Position numbers and translations under genes: made by a program. DNA of 64,000 nt from Climacium dendroides (Eukaryota > Streptophyta > Bryopsida > Hypnales > Climaciaceae), in contig OX467082.1 of assembly GCA_950106755.1 (NCBI GenBank), positions 17,794,001-17,858,000 on the forward strand. The letters run 5' to 3'. Positions 42,417-53,958 of this stretch are shown piece by piece. The first letter of the stretch is position 1, and each line of letters starts with the position of its first letter. A model generated the notes under the pieces. The model searched no databases and was not told where the DNA came from. It saw nothing but the letters and a program-made list of their open reading frames with translations.

Positions 42417-44728
42417 ATGGATGTTCATGGACCTGAAGAGTTTGTTAATCTTGTACCTATATTACCTCTTGGAATTGCTGAGTGCGACAAGATTCCTAGG
42501 GAAAAATGGCATCCTCGGGCTGTCACGCTACGAAATGAAGCGGGAGTTGATGTTGCAAATGGAGTCTGTCAAAATGTTGATCCAAGTCTCGTTGTGGACA
42601 TGGATGGGAGACCTCTCGGTGACGACCAAGTAGCTGTCCAAATCATAGAGTCTTTGTGTAAGGAGGAAGTTCCAAATCGCAGAGTCTTTGTGTGAGGAGG
42701 ATGTTCCATGCGCGTGGATGTGGTCAATCCATTTTTGGCACATCAAACAAGTTTTTTTTGACGATGTCAGTTTGTATGACCATGATTAGACAAACGTTTA
42801 CAACATGGCTGTTAATGCCCTTACTCAAAGGATTCGGAAAGGAGTTCGGTCTTACAAGAGTTCTCGTGAGAGGGTGGAACCTAATCCCCCTCTCAAAAAA
42901 TAATCCCTTCTCATTGTTGAAACAATCACTTAAGTTTCCATCCAAACATGTCGTGTGAGTAATTGGTTGCAGCCATTTCCGCATGGGCAAATTCAGGCCC
43001 TCCGAGCTCAACTCCATGTAAATGATGGAGTATATAATCAAAAGAGGTGTCTTCTCGATGTACATGGTCAAATCCATAAAGACCCTTTCGGCAAGGAGTG
43101 GATTACCCTGAAAGGTAGAAATGTGTGCCCCATTGCATGGTGGACTATTCACGGGATTTTGAAGGCTACGTTTTACAAATACAAGGAAATGTCCAAAAAT
43201 GGGAAGAAACCGGAGGAACATGGAAATCTGGGGTCTAAAAAACCAAGGATGCATACCTTACAGGCTACTACCACACTGAAAACTATGATTGTGCCAGATG
43301 CTGACAAAATGCCACACAAGACAAGGACCCTAGAATTAGGGGAGAAAGTCCCTACAATGGTTTTGCCATCGGCATTCCTTTGGAGTGCCCAATTGCCAAA
43401 AATCAATGAAGCTAATACTGCACTAAATTTGCAACCAATTTCTTCTAGTGGTTTGAACAACATTTGAAGGGCTTCTTTCTTAGAATTTGCTCCAAAGGCT
43501 CGTGGAGACACTTTCGCTCAATGTGGTCTGTGTGACCAATACAAGTAATTGAGGTCCACATGTACTTCGCTTTCGTACGTCCAGGAGAAGTGGTCTCAAA
43601 TTCTAGATGCTCCTAATGATGGGCAAAGGGCCCATAGACTACTATATTATTCTAATCAATATATGTCCAAAGAGTATCCTCACAAGATGCTAACCATCAT
43701 CCATGATAAAATGGATCACTCAAAGACTGCTTCTTCGCACTTCTCTCACAAGACCAAAGCAACAGATTCCTTCATGAAAATGCCTGTTGTTGTGACAGGT
43801 ATGATTGTCCATGGTCATGGGGATGTTCGATACGCCCATTATGGATTGGACATTTTTCCAACAAACTCCAATCATACCATTGGGCCATTGCAAAGTTGTT
43901 GCATAATCTCGAACAAGAACCAAAGAATTCATCACACACATTATTTTCAGAAGAGGAAACGCAATCCATATTAACTAAGGCAGTCTTGGACGGCTCGGAT
44001 ATTTGTTTGGACTCCCTCCTTCCTCCTCCTCCAAAAGCAATCCCCGCTCATCCTCTACCACCAATATTGACTTTATAGCTCGATAATGCATCTGGTGACA
44101 ATAAAAATAGGTGGGTTTTCGCTTTCTGTTCACTTTTGGTTTACAAAGGCATTTTTCGCAAAGTGTACATCAACTTCCTCATTGTTGGACACACCCATGA
44201 AGACATTGATGCTCTTTTTGGTTATTGGAGTGGTTTTTTGAAGGCGAATAACTACCCCACGCTTCCAATGCTTATGCAATCCTTCATGACTTCTGAAAAT
44301 CACCTAGACATTCCTCATTTGATCAAGGAAGTTCTTGATTTCAAACGATTTATACACAGGTACATTGGCACCAGCGGAGATTTTTTGGAAGGTCATTCTA
44401 GATCCCAGCAATTCAAGTTCCATATGGATTCAGCTAGTGGATGGCCTTTGATGGAGTATAAAAATTTGTGTACGGATAGAGATTGGTTGCCAAATTACAA
44501 GAAGGGAATTTGTTTGTGGTTTGAGATCGAAGACAGACTTTCCAAAGTGCCAAGCGGTGTTCCACCCCCTCTACTTCCGCGGAATATGAAAGCGTTGGAT
44601 GAGATCAAGAAGGGTTTGAACGGATTCATTGCGCTGTGAAGTGCAATGGCTGATGACAAGCAATCGGGAGAGTTCAGGAGGATCAATGGTCCTATTAAAG
44701 AGTACTGGAAAAGTGTAAGAGTTGTTTT
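42417..44728 (+). pseudogene. DUF7869-type transposase-like gene, 5' and central part
   Basis: Readable in segments. 42417-42670 reads ECDKIPREKWHPRAV and DQVAVQIIESLC. 42955-43467 has RCLLDVHGQIHKDP and GRNVCPIAWWTIHGI. 43549-43890 has DKMDHSKTASSHFSHKTKAT and MIVHGHGDVRYAHYGLDIFP. 43896-44639 has LDNASGDNKNRWVFAF and VGHTHEDIDALFGYWS. These are the hallmark blocks of the DUF7869 family of transposon-derived proteins, with candidate acidic catalytic residues in D-K-M-D, L-D-N and H-E-D-I-D-A. Breaks: a 34-bp tandem duplication at 42638-42705 that shifts the frame, a shift near 43890, TAG at 44076 where Gln is expected, and TGA at 44637. It is interrupted at 44729 by a CACTA element. Confidence 0.7.
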
Positions 44729-45169
44729 CACTACAACAATGGCAATGTTTTATGACTACAAAATTATGACTGAGGATGACTGGCGACTGCTTGTAGTCAT
44801 ATTTTTGAAGGTAAAAAAAATATGACTGCAAATATGATTGCAACTCATATTTTAGCTTTATACATCATGGCCGTATAGTATATGGCCATTGGGAACACCA
44901 AAATACTTCATAGAGAACAATAGGGAACATATTTAGGAAACGCCTAGTCATATTTTCTTTAGTCATATTTTGCAATCGCATCTCCATGATAGTAAGATTT
45001 TTTTTTAGGGCAGTCCAAAATCAATTTGGATAGGGAATATATTTAGAAAGTACCTAGTCATATTTTTTCTCAGTCATATTTTGCAATCATTTTTTTTGAA
45101 AGTCACTTTTTTGTAGTTACCACTAATTTAGGGTTTTGAAACCCCAGCCACCATTTTTTGTAGCCACTC

Positions 45170-45720
45170 CTCTTTTTGCCCCTTCTTATTTCTTTTTTGT
45201 TCCTTCTTCTTTGTTTTTGTTGCTTCTTAAGTTTTGTTTCTTGTTACCTCTTAGGTTTTTCTTCTTCTTGCTTCTTCTTACTTCTTAGGTTTTGCTTCTT
45301 CTTCCTACTTAGCTTTTGCTTCTTCTTGCTTCTTCTTGCTTCTTAGGTTTTGCTTCTTCTTCTTTCTTAGATTTCGCTTCGTCTTCCTTCTTAAGTTTTA
45401 CTTCTTCTTCCTTCTTAGATTTCACTTCGTTTTCTTTGTTAAGTTTTACTTCTTCTTCCTTCTTAAATTTCACTTCTTCCTCCTTCTTAAGTTTTGCTCC
45501 TTTCTTCTTAAATTTTGCTTCTTTTTACCTCCTAACTTTGCTTCTTCTTCCATCTAAGATTTTGCTTCTTTTTGCCTTTTAACTTTTATTTCTTTTTCTC
45601 TCTTAGATTTTGCTTTTTCTTGCCTCCTAGTCATATTTTGCAATCATATTTTGTAGTCATAATGTCACTTATTTTTTGCTTCTTCTTTTTTGCTACTTTT
45701 TGCTTCTTAGTCCCTCTATC
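45170..45720. repeat. polypyrimidine degenerate repeat inside the CACTA element
   Basis: 'ttttgcttcttcttccttcttag'-like units of about 24-30 bp on the + strand. The Ser/Phe/Leu-rich frames here are artefacts. Confidence 0.7.
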
Positions 45721-46199
45721 ATCATTGTTATTTTTTTTTGGTTATTTATAATTTTTGAATATATAATGATTATAATTTTTTTATCTTAAAGATGTCTACG
45801 TATTTTGTAGTGCTTTAAATCTTTGAAGTTTGAATTATATTGTTCATTTATTGAAAACTAACCTTCTTGTTTATACATGTAGGCATTGGAGGTTGAAATG
45901 AAGTTATTGAAGGCTACTTGCAATACAAAAGAGGTAACATCTTTACATTTTTGTTGGAATATAGGGTCTACAAATATGTAGAAATATACATATATAAAGA
46001 GCCATTGTGATATATTTTGTGTTAGGAACTAATAAATGTTATTGAAAAAAATCACATTTTTTCTTATATTTGATTTTTTAATGTGATTAATTTTTGCCCA
46101 TTTAAGAAATCATATGTATTCATTTCTAATTAAATGGATTTTCTTACTTAACTACTAAATTATCTTGATATATGACTACACAGTCGTTTTATAAATCAT

Positions 46200-46500
46200 C
46201 AAAAAATATGACTGAAAAGAATTGTTTTACACATCATTCAAAAATATGACTAGGGAAAATCATATTTCACGTTACTAAAAAATATGACTCATTGTAGTCA
46301 TATTCCATGTCATTCAAAAATATGACTTACTACAATTATATTCTATACCACTACAAAATATGACTTAGAAAAGTCATACTTCATATCACTGCAAAATATG
46401 ACTCACCGTAGTCATATTCCACATCACTGCAAAATATGACTCACCACAGTCATATTCCATGTCATCAAAAAATATGACTCATCATAGTCATATTCCACGT
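46200..46500. repeat. CACTA subterminal repeats
   Basis: 'aaatatgactcac..agtcatattcca' recurs about every 40 bp, each an imperfect palindrome. The same words fill 60180-60270 and 63670-64000 in the second element. In CACTA elements such repeats bind the element's own DNA-binding protein. Confidence 0.75.
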
Positions 46501-46782
46501 AGGATTTTTTCGTTTGTCCGGACAACTCAAGAAAAAATCAAGACCCCCCTATGATAATCAAAGTATATGCCATATTGGCATACTATGGCTAAATATGGGT
46601 ATTTATACCTTCAATCCATATGATTGCCAATATGACTGATGTCTGAAGCGACTACTTCTAAACTACTAGAGTCAGTCATATTTCGAATCATCTACAGTGA
46701 TTTCTGCGTTAATCATATTTTTTTATTTTCAACTCACTGCAGTCATATTTTCCAATCATAAAACACTGCTTTTGTTGTAGTG

Positions 46783-47356
46783 TTTGGATGCACCCTTAGA
46801 ACCACGTGCAACATTACTACATTGTTTTTGGCTCACTACAAAGGTCATTGAAGAAGACAAGGCAATTCGCTAGCAAAGGTCATGGCACATCAAGAGGATG
46901 CATAGGACGCACTATTTGTTGGACGTAGGCGTAATCGCCCATGTCCTTCGTTTCATGTTGATCGCGATACGTTTGTAGGTTACTTTGTCGTGGTGTGTCC
47001 TGCTGATGGTGACCCGAAGCCATTCTGGCTTGCTAGAGCCATTACAAATCCAAATCTAGATCCAAGACATATGCATATGATTGAAATCTAGTATTGGACG
47101 CGAGTTGTAGAAAGATACATTCATATGGATACATATGATGGATGGGACACCAAAAAAAGGAATGTGTCGCGCGAAGATAATATCTTCAACATGGTCAAAC
47201 ACGGATTGTATCATGACAGCTTGGAAGCCCCGTATTCGAGAAGGGACTTCAGGTCCAAGGGTGGCAATTCCCAAACCGCAAATCAACATCATCAAAGCAT
47301 CAATGGTAGCCTTTACAGGTGATACAAACAATGATGAATCTACAATGGAAGGTTGA
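46783..47356 (+). pseudogene. DUF7869-type gene, 3' part after the CACTA insertion
   Basis: Resumes with LDAPLEPRATLLHCFW and VIEEDKAIR, TAG where Gln is expected, then WHIKRMHRTHYLLDVGV, then frame changes. YIHMDTYDGWDTKKR is at 47125 and IMTAWKPRIREGT in a second frame. It is an acceptable C-terminal region for the family but contains at least three disruptions. Joined to 42417-44728 by strand, order and the target duplication. Confidence 0.6.
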
Positions 47357-47902
47357 ATAGTTTGTAATTACATAAGTAGACTTGATTGTAGGATATGCAG
47401 TAGAACGGACTCTACATTTACATATTTTGATATATTTGCAAGCATATATAGTGTTGATTTTATTATAGTGTGCTTATGTAACAAATGTTGATTTCTATTA
47501 ATAGTATATGATTTTCCATAATATTTCTTTTCTATATTCTTCAATTAATGTATTCACTTTGAAATTTCTTTGATTTAAATCTTTTCCACATGAAAGTGTG
47601 GACATCAGCATTCTAAAGATTAGTCTTCAATTAACATGTTCAAGTCTCATTTTAAAGAAATGTTTCACTTGATGACCTCTCAATGGTTTATTTTATTTGT
47701 GTAGTTCAAAAAAATAAAATGCACAAATGTTGATTGTGAGTTCTTTTTGCTTTTTTAAGCCATTATACCATAATTAGACATGTATTTTGAGTCTTTCAAG
47801 TCTCAATTTCTTGAAGAGTTTCAATTTAATGAACTCTTTTTTAATCTACATATAGTACAAAATTAAAATGAGACCTCCACTTGTCTCAAATTAACGAATA
47901 AG

Positions 47903-48447
47903 GCCTTTGATGCTCTTTTTGGTCAATGGAGCACCTTATTAAAGACAAATAACTACTCAACAATTCCAAGGCTCATGAAATCCTTCATGTATTGTAAAAG
48001 CCACCTTGTCATTCTTCATCTCATTGAAGAAGTTCTTGATTTTAAAATATTTGTACAAAAATACTTAGAGATAAGCAAAGATTTTTTGGAAGGTCATTTT
48101 ACAAGGCAACAGTTCAAGTTCTATATGGATTCCAATGGTTGGACATTAATGGAGTACAAGAATCTATGTATAGACAAAGATTGGTTGCCAATATATGGCC
48201 GAGGGATTTGACTGTAGTCTAAGATTGAAGATGGACATCTCAAAGTATCAAGTTATAGTTCACCACCTTTGGCTCTAGAGTAGATGCATTTCTTTAATGA
48301 GATCAAAAAGGATTTGAATGGTTTCATTGAACATTGGAGTAGAATGGCAAATGACGACTAGTCCAAGGAATTTAAAAGAAAAAATGATCCAATAAAAGAT
48401 TATTAGAAAGGCGTGAAAGTTGTTTTGAATGCACCTCTAGTAGAATG
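47903..48447 (+). pseudogene. second, truncated DUF7869-type copy
   Basis: Begins abruptly with FDALFGQWSTLLKTNNYST, aligning with IDALFGYWSGFLKANNYPT of the upstream gene, and continues through IEEVLDFKIFVQKYLE and QQFKFYMDSNGWTLMEYKNL to KGVKVVLNAP. Several stops occur. The sequence after each copy is also homologous (47360-47905 versus 48450-48943), so a block of about 1 kb was duplicated in tandem. It lacks the CACTA element, giving the empty site. Confidence 0.7.
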
Positions 48448-48939
48448 ACCTTCCAAAATGAAGTTAAACATTTAGATGTTCTAAGGTGTTCCGAGGTCAA
48501 TCTTATGTCATTTCTATTATGATAATTTGGATTTGTAACAATATTTATTTCTATTAATAATATAATGATTTGTTGTTATTACTTTTCCATCAATTGCATT
48601 TTGAATTTCTTTGAATTTTTCATTGGTTTAAATGTATTTCATTACCAAGTTTGGTCTTATAAGTAAGTTCAATAGGTTTTCCTTCAAAAAATCAGAATTT
48701 ATAGAAATGTTTTAATTTATAACTTTGTAGTCAATTTCAATTCTATACTTGTAATAAAATTCAAAAATTTCAAAGCTAATTGGAGGTTATTTTAACTTTT
48801 TGTAGTACTCAAAAAATATATAGAGAATATTTCTTTGACATTTCCAAGTCTCAATTTATTGAAGTGTCTCAAATTAATGAACACTTCTTGTATTCTAAAT
48901 ATAGAATGCAATTAAAATGAGGCTCCAATTTGTCTCATT

Positions 48940-49875
48940 TTAACCCCTAAAGGACCAAGGCCTTATTTCTGCCAAAAAACACTCAAAACTGCCATTTCTG
49001 TAGCATAGAGTAAAAAAATTTGAAAATTATTTTTTTTGCACATCCAACCGTAGGATCTTATACCTTACTAGTATGAAAATGTGTGGAAAAAATTTCAGAA
49101 ATTTTGACCACATAGATTAAAAGATATTTGCGTTTAAAGTGAAAAAAACAATTTTTTCAGCACCTTGCGGGATTGGATTATTTTACTTTGAAATTTTTTA
49201 ACTTAAATTTTTTGCACTACAGAGTTTTGAGCTTTAAATCCTTATTGTGTGAAATTGAGTTGAGAGTTTAGGGGAAAAAAAATTTCATAAAAAACTTAAT
49301 TTTCATGCTTAAAAAAATTGTTAAGTAGAAGTAGGTATGAGAAAGAAGGAAATCTAAATTATTAATATCTTTAATAAGGAATTAAAATGCATTAATCCCA
49401 ATGGTGAGATTGTTCTAGCAAGTAAACAAAATCATGGAATTTTTTTTTTCAGAAAAATTGTAAAAATTGCATTCAGAAATGAATTCTATAAGTTATTTTT
49501 TCAGGAAGATGCTCTAACTACCCGAAAAACAAGATTGTCCATAACTTTCTCATAGTAAGTCCAAATGGAATGAATCAAAGCTTCCCATGTAGACAAAAAT
49601 ATAATCTACAAGAGGAAAAAAAAATTTTAAAAAATTCAAAATTTTCCAATTTTTTTTTGCTGCCCGGACTGCCCCCCGTCCCTTGTTTTGTGCTTATTTG
49701 GTCATAACTTTTGTTTCCGGGCACCGAATGTGAAAAAAATTATATTCCCACAAAGCTCATCAGTTTTTCTATCTTCAAAAAAAATTTCAAAAGATCATGA
49801 CCAAATTTCAGCCCGTAGGTACCTGCCCGAAATCCAATTTGTCCCCCGAAGGGACAATGGTCCTTTAGGGGTTAA
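48940..49875 (+). mobile_element. TTAA-flanked MITE, copy D (complete)
   Basis: TTAACCCCTAAAGGACCA (48940-48957) and its perfect reverse complement (49858-49875). The outer TTAA is the duplicated target: the homologous sequence at 47880-47905 reads tgtctcaaaTTAAcgaataagg with no insert, versus tgtctcattTTAA and TTAAtgaataagg here. 936 bp, no ORF. Confidence 0.9.
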
Positions 49876-49917
49876 TGAATAAGGCCTTCAAAGAGTATTT
49901 TGAAGCTTGTTTTGGCC

Positions 49918-50142
49918 TCTAAACAACAAAGAAATTTAGGGGCTAAATGCAAATATTTTACAATCTACTCAACCAAAGTTTCTAAAACTTCTTCTACACA
50001 TTCTTATACTAGTCAAGATCCTATGGTTAGATATAAAGTAGAAAAACAAAAATAAAAACATAAACTTTTTTGCTCTTTACAATAGAAATGGTAGTTTTGA
50101 GTGTGTTTTTTTTTATGAAAAAAGGTCTTGGGACTTCTCTAG
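49918..50142 (-). mobile_element. inverted fragment of the TTAA MITE left half
   Basis: 'atgcaaatattttacaatct' through 'gatcctatggttagata' and 'ctctttacaatagaaatgg', ending gacttctctaggggtt, mirrors the left 220 bp of copy D, 43 bp from it. Confidence 0.55.
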
Positions 50143-50600
50143 GGGTTTGAAAAATGCAAAATCTGACCAAAAAAGCCTTGAATCCCACTCAGATAGATTT
50201 CAAAGCAACCTAATTAGTTATGAGAGATAAACTAAACTTAACCTTTAAAGGACAAATCGGTGACCGTGTGAATCATTCACTTATAAAATTACAAAAGCCC
50301 TTATTGGAAGTCAAACAATATAAAAGACCTCCCTTTTCATGACAAAATTCTAAGGATGTACTTTTGTCCTACTAGAAGAATTCTATATCTTCTGTTAGAT
50401 GCCAATAGTCCTCATAGATGTTTAAGAGTTAAGTTAAGTTTAGTAAATTACTATCTTGCTCCTAGGCCCAAGAGGAACAGCGAGGGTAAACCAACCCCCT
50501 CACTCGTCCTTCTAGAAGTCATTCTAGGTGTGCATGTAAAATAAATTTAAAAAAAACACTATTTTTGTACTGGATTAATTTATCTTCGACTCTATCTTAG
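50143..50600. other. no gene seen
   Basis: Short frames only (for example 50356-50544), with no motif. Confidence 0.35.
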
Positions 50601-50878
50601 TTAAGATAGGTACACCCAAATGTGCCATTGACCTTAAACCGCCATCTATACGGTATGCACATCTCCAAAATCAGTTCTGTACCTATGTGGAAGAAACACT
50701 TTCAAAACCAAACTTTGTTCCTTAATAACTTTTGCATATAGTATCCAAATGCCACGTTCTCTAGTGCGTTGGAACCTCCTTTCACTTGCCAACAAGAACA
50801 TATGTAAATTTGACCAGTTTAATAATAGAAAATAGGCTCAGTAGCAAAAAGTGACGGTTTTGGGTGTACCTACCTTAA
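50601..50878. mobile_element. small MITE with TTAA ends, about 270 bp
   Basis: TTAAGATAGGTACACCCAAA (50601-50620) is matched by TTTGGGTGTACCTACCTTAA (50859-50878), 19 of 20 complementary. Non-coding interior. TTAA at both borders suggests the same class of target as the larger MITE, but the termini are unrelated in sequence. Confidence 0.7.
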
Positions 50879-51332
50879 TTTGGGGTCTCTGATTGCAAAT
50901 ATGAATTCCAAATTTGCATATTTCATCATGTGTCGGTGGCAAATGAAAAGTTTCCACGTTTTCCCTCGGGGCCTGGCCAGGAGGAAGCCAGTGAGCCTCA
51001 TCAGTCTGGCTTCAGTCTGGCTTCAGTCCTGCCATCGTGCTTGGAATCAATCGTATGAGTTAATACCTCAAAGGGACAGACAGCAATGGATGAAAAAACA
51101 CCAAAGACTGCTCGGTTGGTTGGACACACTGACAGTAGTAAACTAGCAACTTTAACTTTACTTACTAGTGTGAAATCCAGTCCCCCTACAAACATACGAA
51201 ATAGTTACTCCGTGTAACTTAAACGACTTACCGTCCGTGAATTGTACTGGCCCAGTGTAGAATATCCTGCAAACACCCATTCGTACACAAGGTGAGGGAG
51301 GGGCTTGGACAGGAGTCACAGGACTGACTGAG

Positions 51333-51354
51333 TTCCCTGTGACGTCACAGGGAA
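51333..51354. promoter_or_regulatory. 22-bp perfect palindrome with TGACGTCA core
   Basis: TTCCCTGTGAC followed by its exact complement. The TGACGTCA centre is the classic bZIP (TGA/CREB-type) site. Related half sites flank it (gagtcacagg at 51314, cctgtgacgtcc at 51367). No gene with a clear start lies beside it. Confidence 0.5.
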
Positions 51355-53958
51355 AGGGTACGTTCACCTGTGACGTCCTTCAGCACTCGTCAGCTTCTCG
51401 AGGTACCGAGGACAAGACTTCTGGGACAGGCTTGGAAGTAGGCTCGAGATTAGGGTTTTTGACTATAGGCACTGTACAAGTTATTCAAGTAATCTTAGTT
51501 AAGGTAAACCAGCCTATTGTGATCAGAATTAGGAGTGCATCCAGATGCTGTTGCTGAAATTTTTCAATTTCTTCCCCACATACAGGCAAGTGTGAGAAAT
51601 AGTGAAAGCAATTGAAATTGTATTTTTTCAACAAAGTATGAATTTGTTATGAATTTTTGAAGTGTTCAACCCAAAAGAGTCTGTAGACCATCCTATCACC
51701 AACAAATCGGACTCCATGATGCTCATGTCATTCACCCAAAGCAATTATGAATATTTTCTAAAAAGGAAGGATTAAAAAGTCATTTTTGACATTGAATTCC
51801 CTCTGAAAAGTTAAAGCCTCCTAATGAGGTCACTAATCAATCCATGACTGTCATTTTTTACATACATTAAGGCCAAAATTTCACATAATGAAAAAAACCC
51901 TCCCTAGTTAATCACAATGGGTCATTTGACCACAATGGTCTAGTTTACCTTACATCATTATTCCAATTTGTATTTTAATTTTAATTTTAATTTATATCAA
52001 TAGAGGCAAAAATAAAATCATGAACTAATATTATAAACTTAAATTTAATACATTGTAAATCAAGAGAATTGCTTGTTGACATTCATTTTCTACTTTCTAT
52101 ATTTATTTGATGGCTTGAATGGTTTGAAAAATGACTAATATTGTGTTCATTATCTTAGTTTTTGTTTTTAGGGCCGTTTTACACTTGCTTTTAACTAAGA
52201 GCGCTGAGAAGAAGATAAAAGAGTCAAAGTGTGATGACTAACTTAAAAACAAGCTCCGCAACTGCGAAGGGGACGATAGTAGAACGGTTACAAAGAGTAG
52301 GGGATTGAAATGAGAGTGGTGTTCACACCAAATGGGTGCAAGAAGAGTTTACAAGTATAGGCATGCTAAAGCGACAATGCAGGTTTCACACCAAAGCGTA
52401 GTTGTTACGGGGTTTTTCAAGAGAAGTTGAATCATTTGAAAGAGTAAACATTTTGCAGATATGGAAGCCATTACTGTAGACAAGCCTTGTGAATTGGTTT
52501 ATAGCAGAGGAGGGAAGTTGGTAGAACTCTGCATGTATCATAGACTTGTAGACAACGAAGGGAATTGAAGTGATATGCTTAGAAGACAAAGGCCAAGTAG
52601 TTGCACACTATCGGCGACTGAAGTGGAGGTAACAATGGTCGGTGGTGGATCTTCAATGACACAATTACTATATACATTGATGGTAGCGAAGATCCCGTGG
52701 CCTTTCCCCGGTAGCAACTTGTCATTAATCCAGGTATATTTCCTCTTTTGTGATTGAGCGTCGTGTATAGTTTCAGGTAACTTTGAATTGGGATGGCAAA
52801 ATACAAGAGGTGGTTGTTTTCAATCATAGGCAAAATTAGGGTTTCAAGTAGTTCGGATGACTACGTGTACTAGAAGCCGCAATTTGTACTCATTCATTAG
52901 GATGTGATGTGTAGGTATTGTAAATCAAGTGTTGTGTGGCACTTAGCTGAAGATGTTGGTGTACTTTAGGAATACTCAATAGACTAGTGACTACTATCGA
53001 CGTCGGCCATGGATGTCTTTGACAGCATTGGAGACTTGTCATCACTATTGTCCATAGTGATGCTATTTCTCTTTGACAATCACCATGCGCTTGTAGTTGT
53101 TGAAGACGTAGTAGAGGAAGAGAAGATGATATCTCCCTTTCCATTGCAGGAGAGGAATTGGGATACTGAGTCCATAGCCTTGGAAACTGTTGTTGTTGCC
53201 ATGTTGCATCATTTTTGGTTCTTTCATACCTTGGCAATGCTTGACAAAGATCTTAGCTACTAGGTCAAGCCACGATCCACTGCATGGTTCCATGGGGAGG
53301 ACACTCCCCGTGTTTTAGAAACCTACGTGCGGCGGAAAATGTAATACATGTAATACATCCTAAAATTTAATTTTTTTTCCCCAAAAAAATTATGAATAGA
53401 TTGTGCTACTTTAAAAGTTTATGTTTTGAATTATTGGTATTTTTTTATGTTAATAAGAATTAGTTAGAAATTTTAGAACAAAAAAGATACATTGTAAAGC
53501 TAAAAATTACTTTCACACCCCTATATTATATAAGAAAAAAATATTTGAAAAATGAAAAAAATATTCTATAGAATAGCTTTCTATTGAAAGTTTATTTTGG
53601 TTGAATATTGATGTAATAGTCATTATCCTGTGATCTCTATAAATATTTTAGTTGAAAACCATGCCATTTTAGTTCATTTTTCAACCTTTTCTAGACAACA
53701 TATCTTATGTTATTTGGAATTGAAATTTTTGTCAATAGAAACCTTTAGTCATTGTTAAACAAAGCTCAAAATTTTAGGATGAAATTATAGTTTATTCCAA
53801 AGTAAATAGGGGGTCAAAAAATCACTTCACCACACGTGGGTATCCTAAATGTAATGAGAGTGTCCTCCCTGAGTATGGTTCTCAATATTTCTTTTGGAAG
53901 AGTACGCTGATGATCGCTGGATTCAAATGTTTCGAATGTCCAAGTCATCCATTTTTCT
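51355..53958. other. no gene assigned
   Basis: Overlapping short frames on both strands at 52386-53293 show Gln/Ser-rich or Val-rich stretches without a domain. The + strand just before 53959 (WIQMFRMSKSSIFLCHGCLC) may be the start of the Harbinger transposase. Nothing else is supported. Confidence 0.35.

Larger units (their letters stand above)
44729..46782 (+). mobile_element. 2054-bp non-autonomous CACTA element
   Basis: CACTACAACAATGG at 44729 and GCTTTTGTTGTAGTG ending 46782, flanked by the 3-bp duplication TTT. The paralogous gene copy shows the empty site at 48429-48447 (gttgttttgaatgcacc). Subterminal regions carry repeated 'aaatatgact' words in both orientations. No transposase is encoded. 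Confidence 0.9.

Noticed and set aside
45316..45582. Ser/Phe-rich repeat protein frame
   Set aside because: Polypyrimidine repeat inside a non-autonomous CACTA element.
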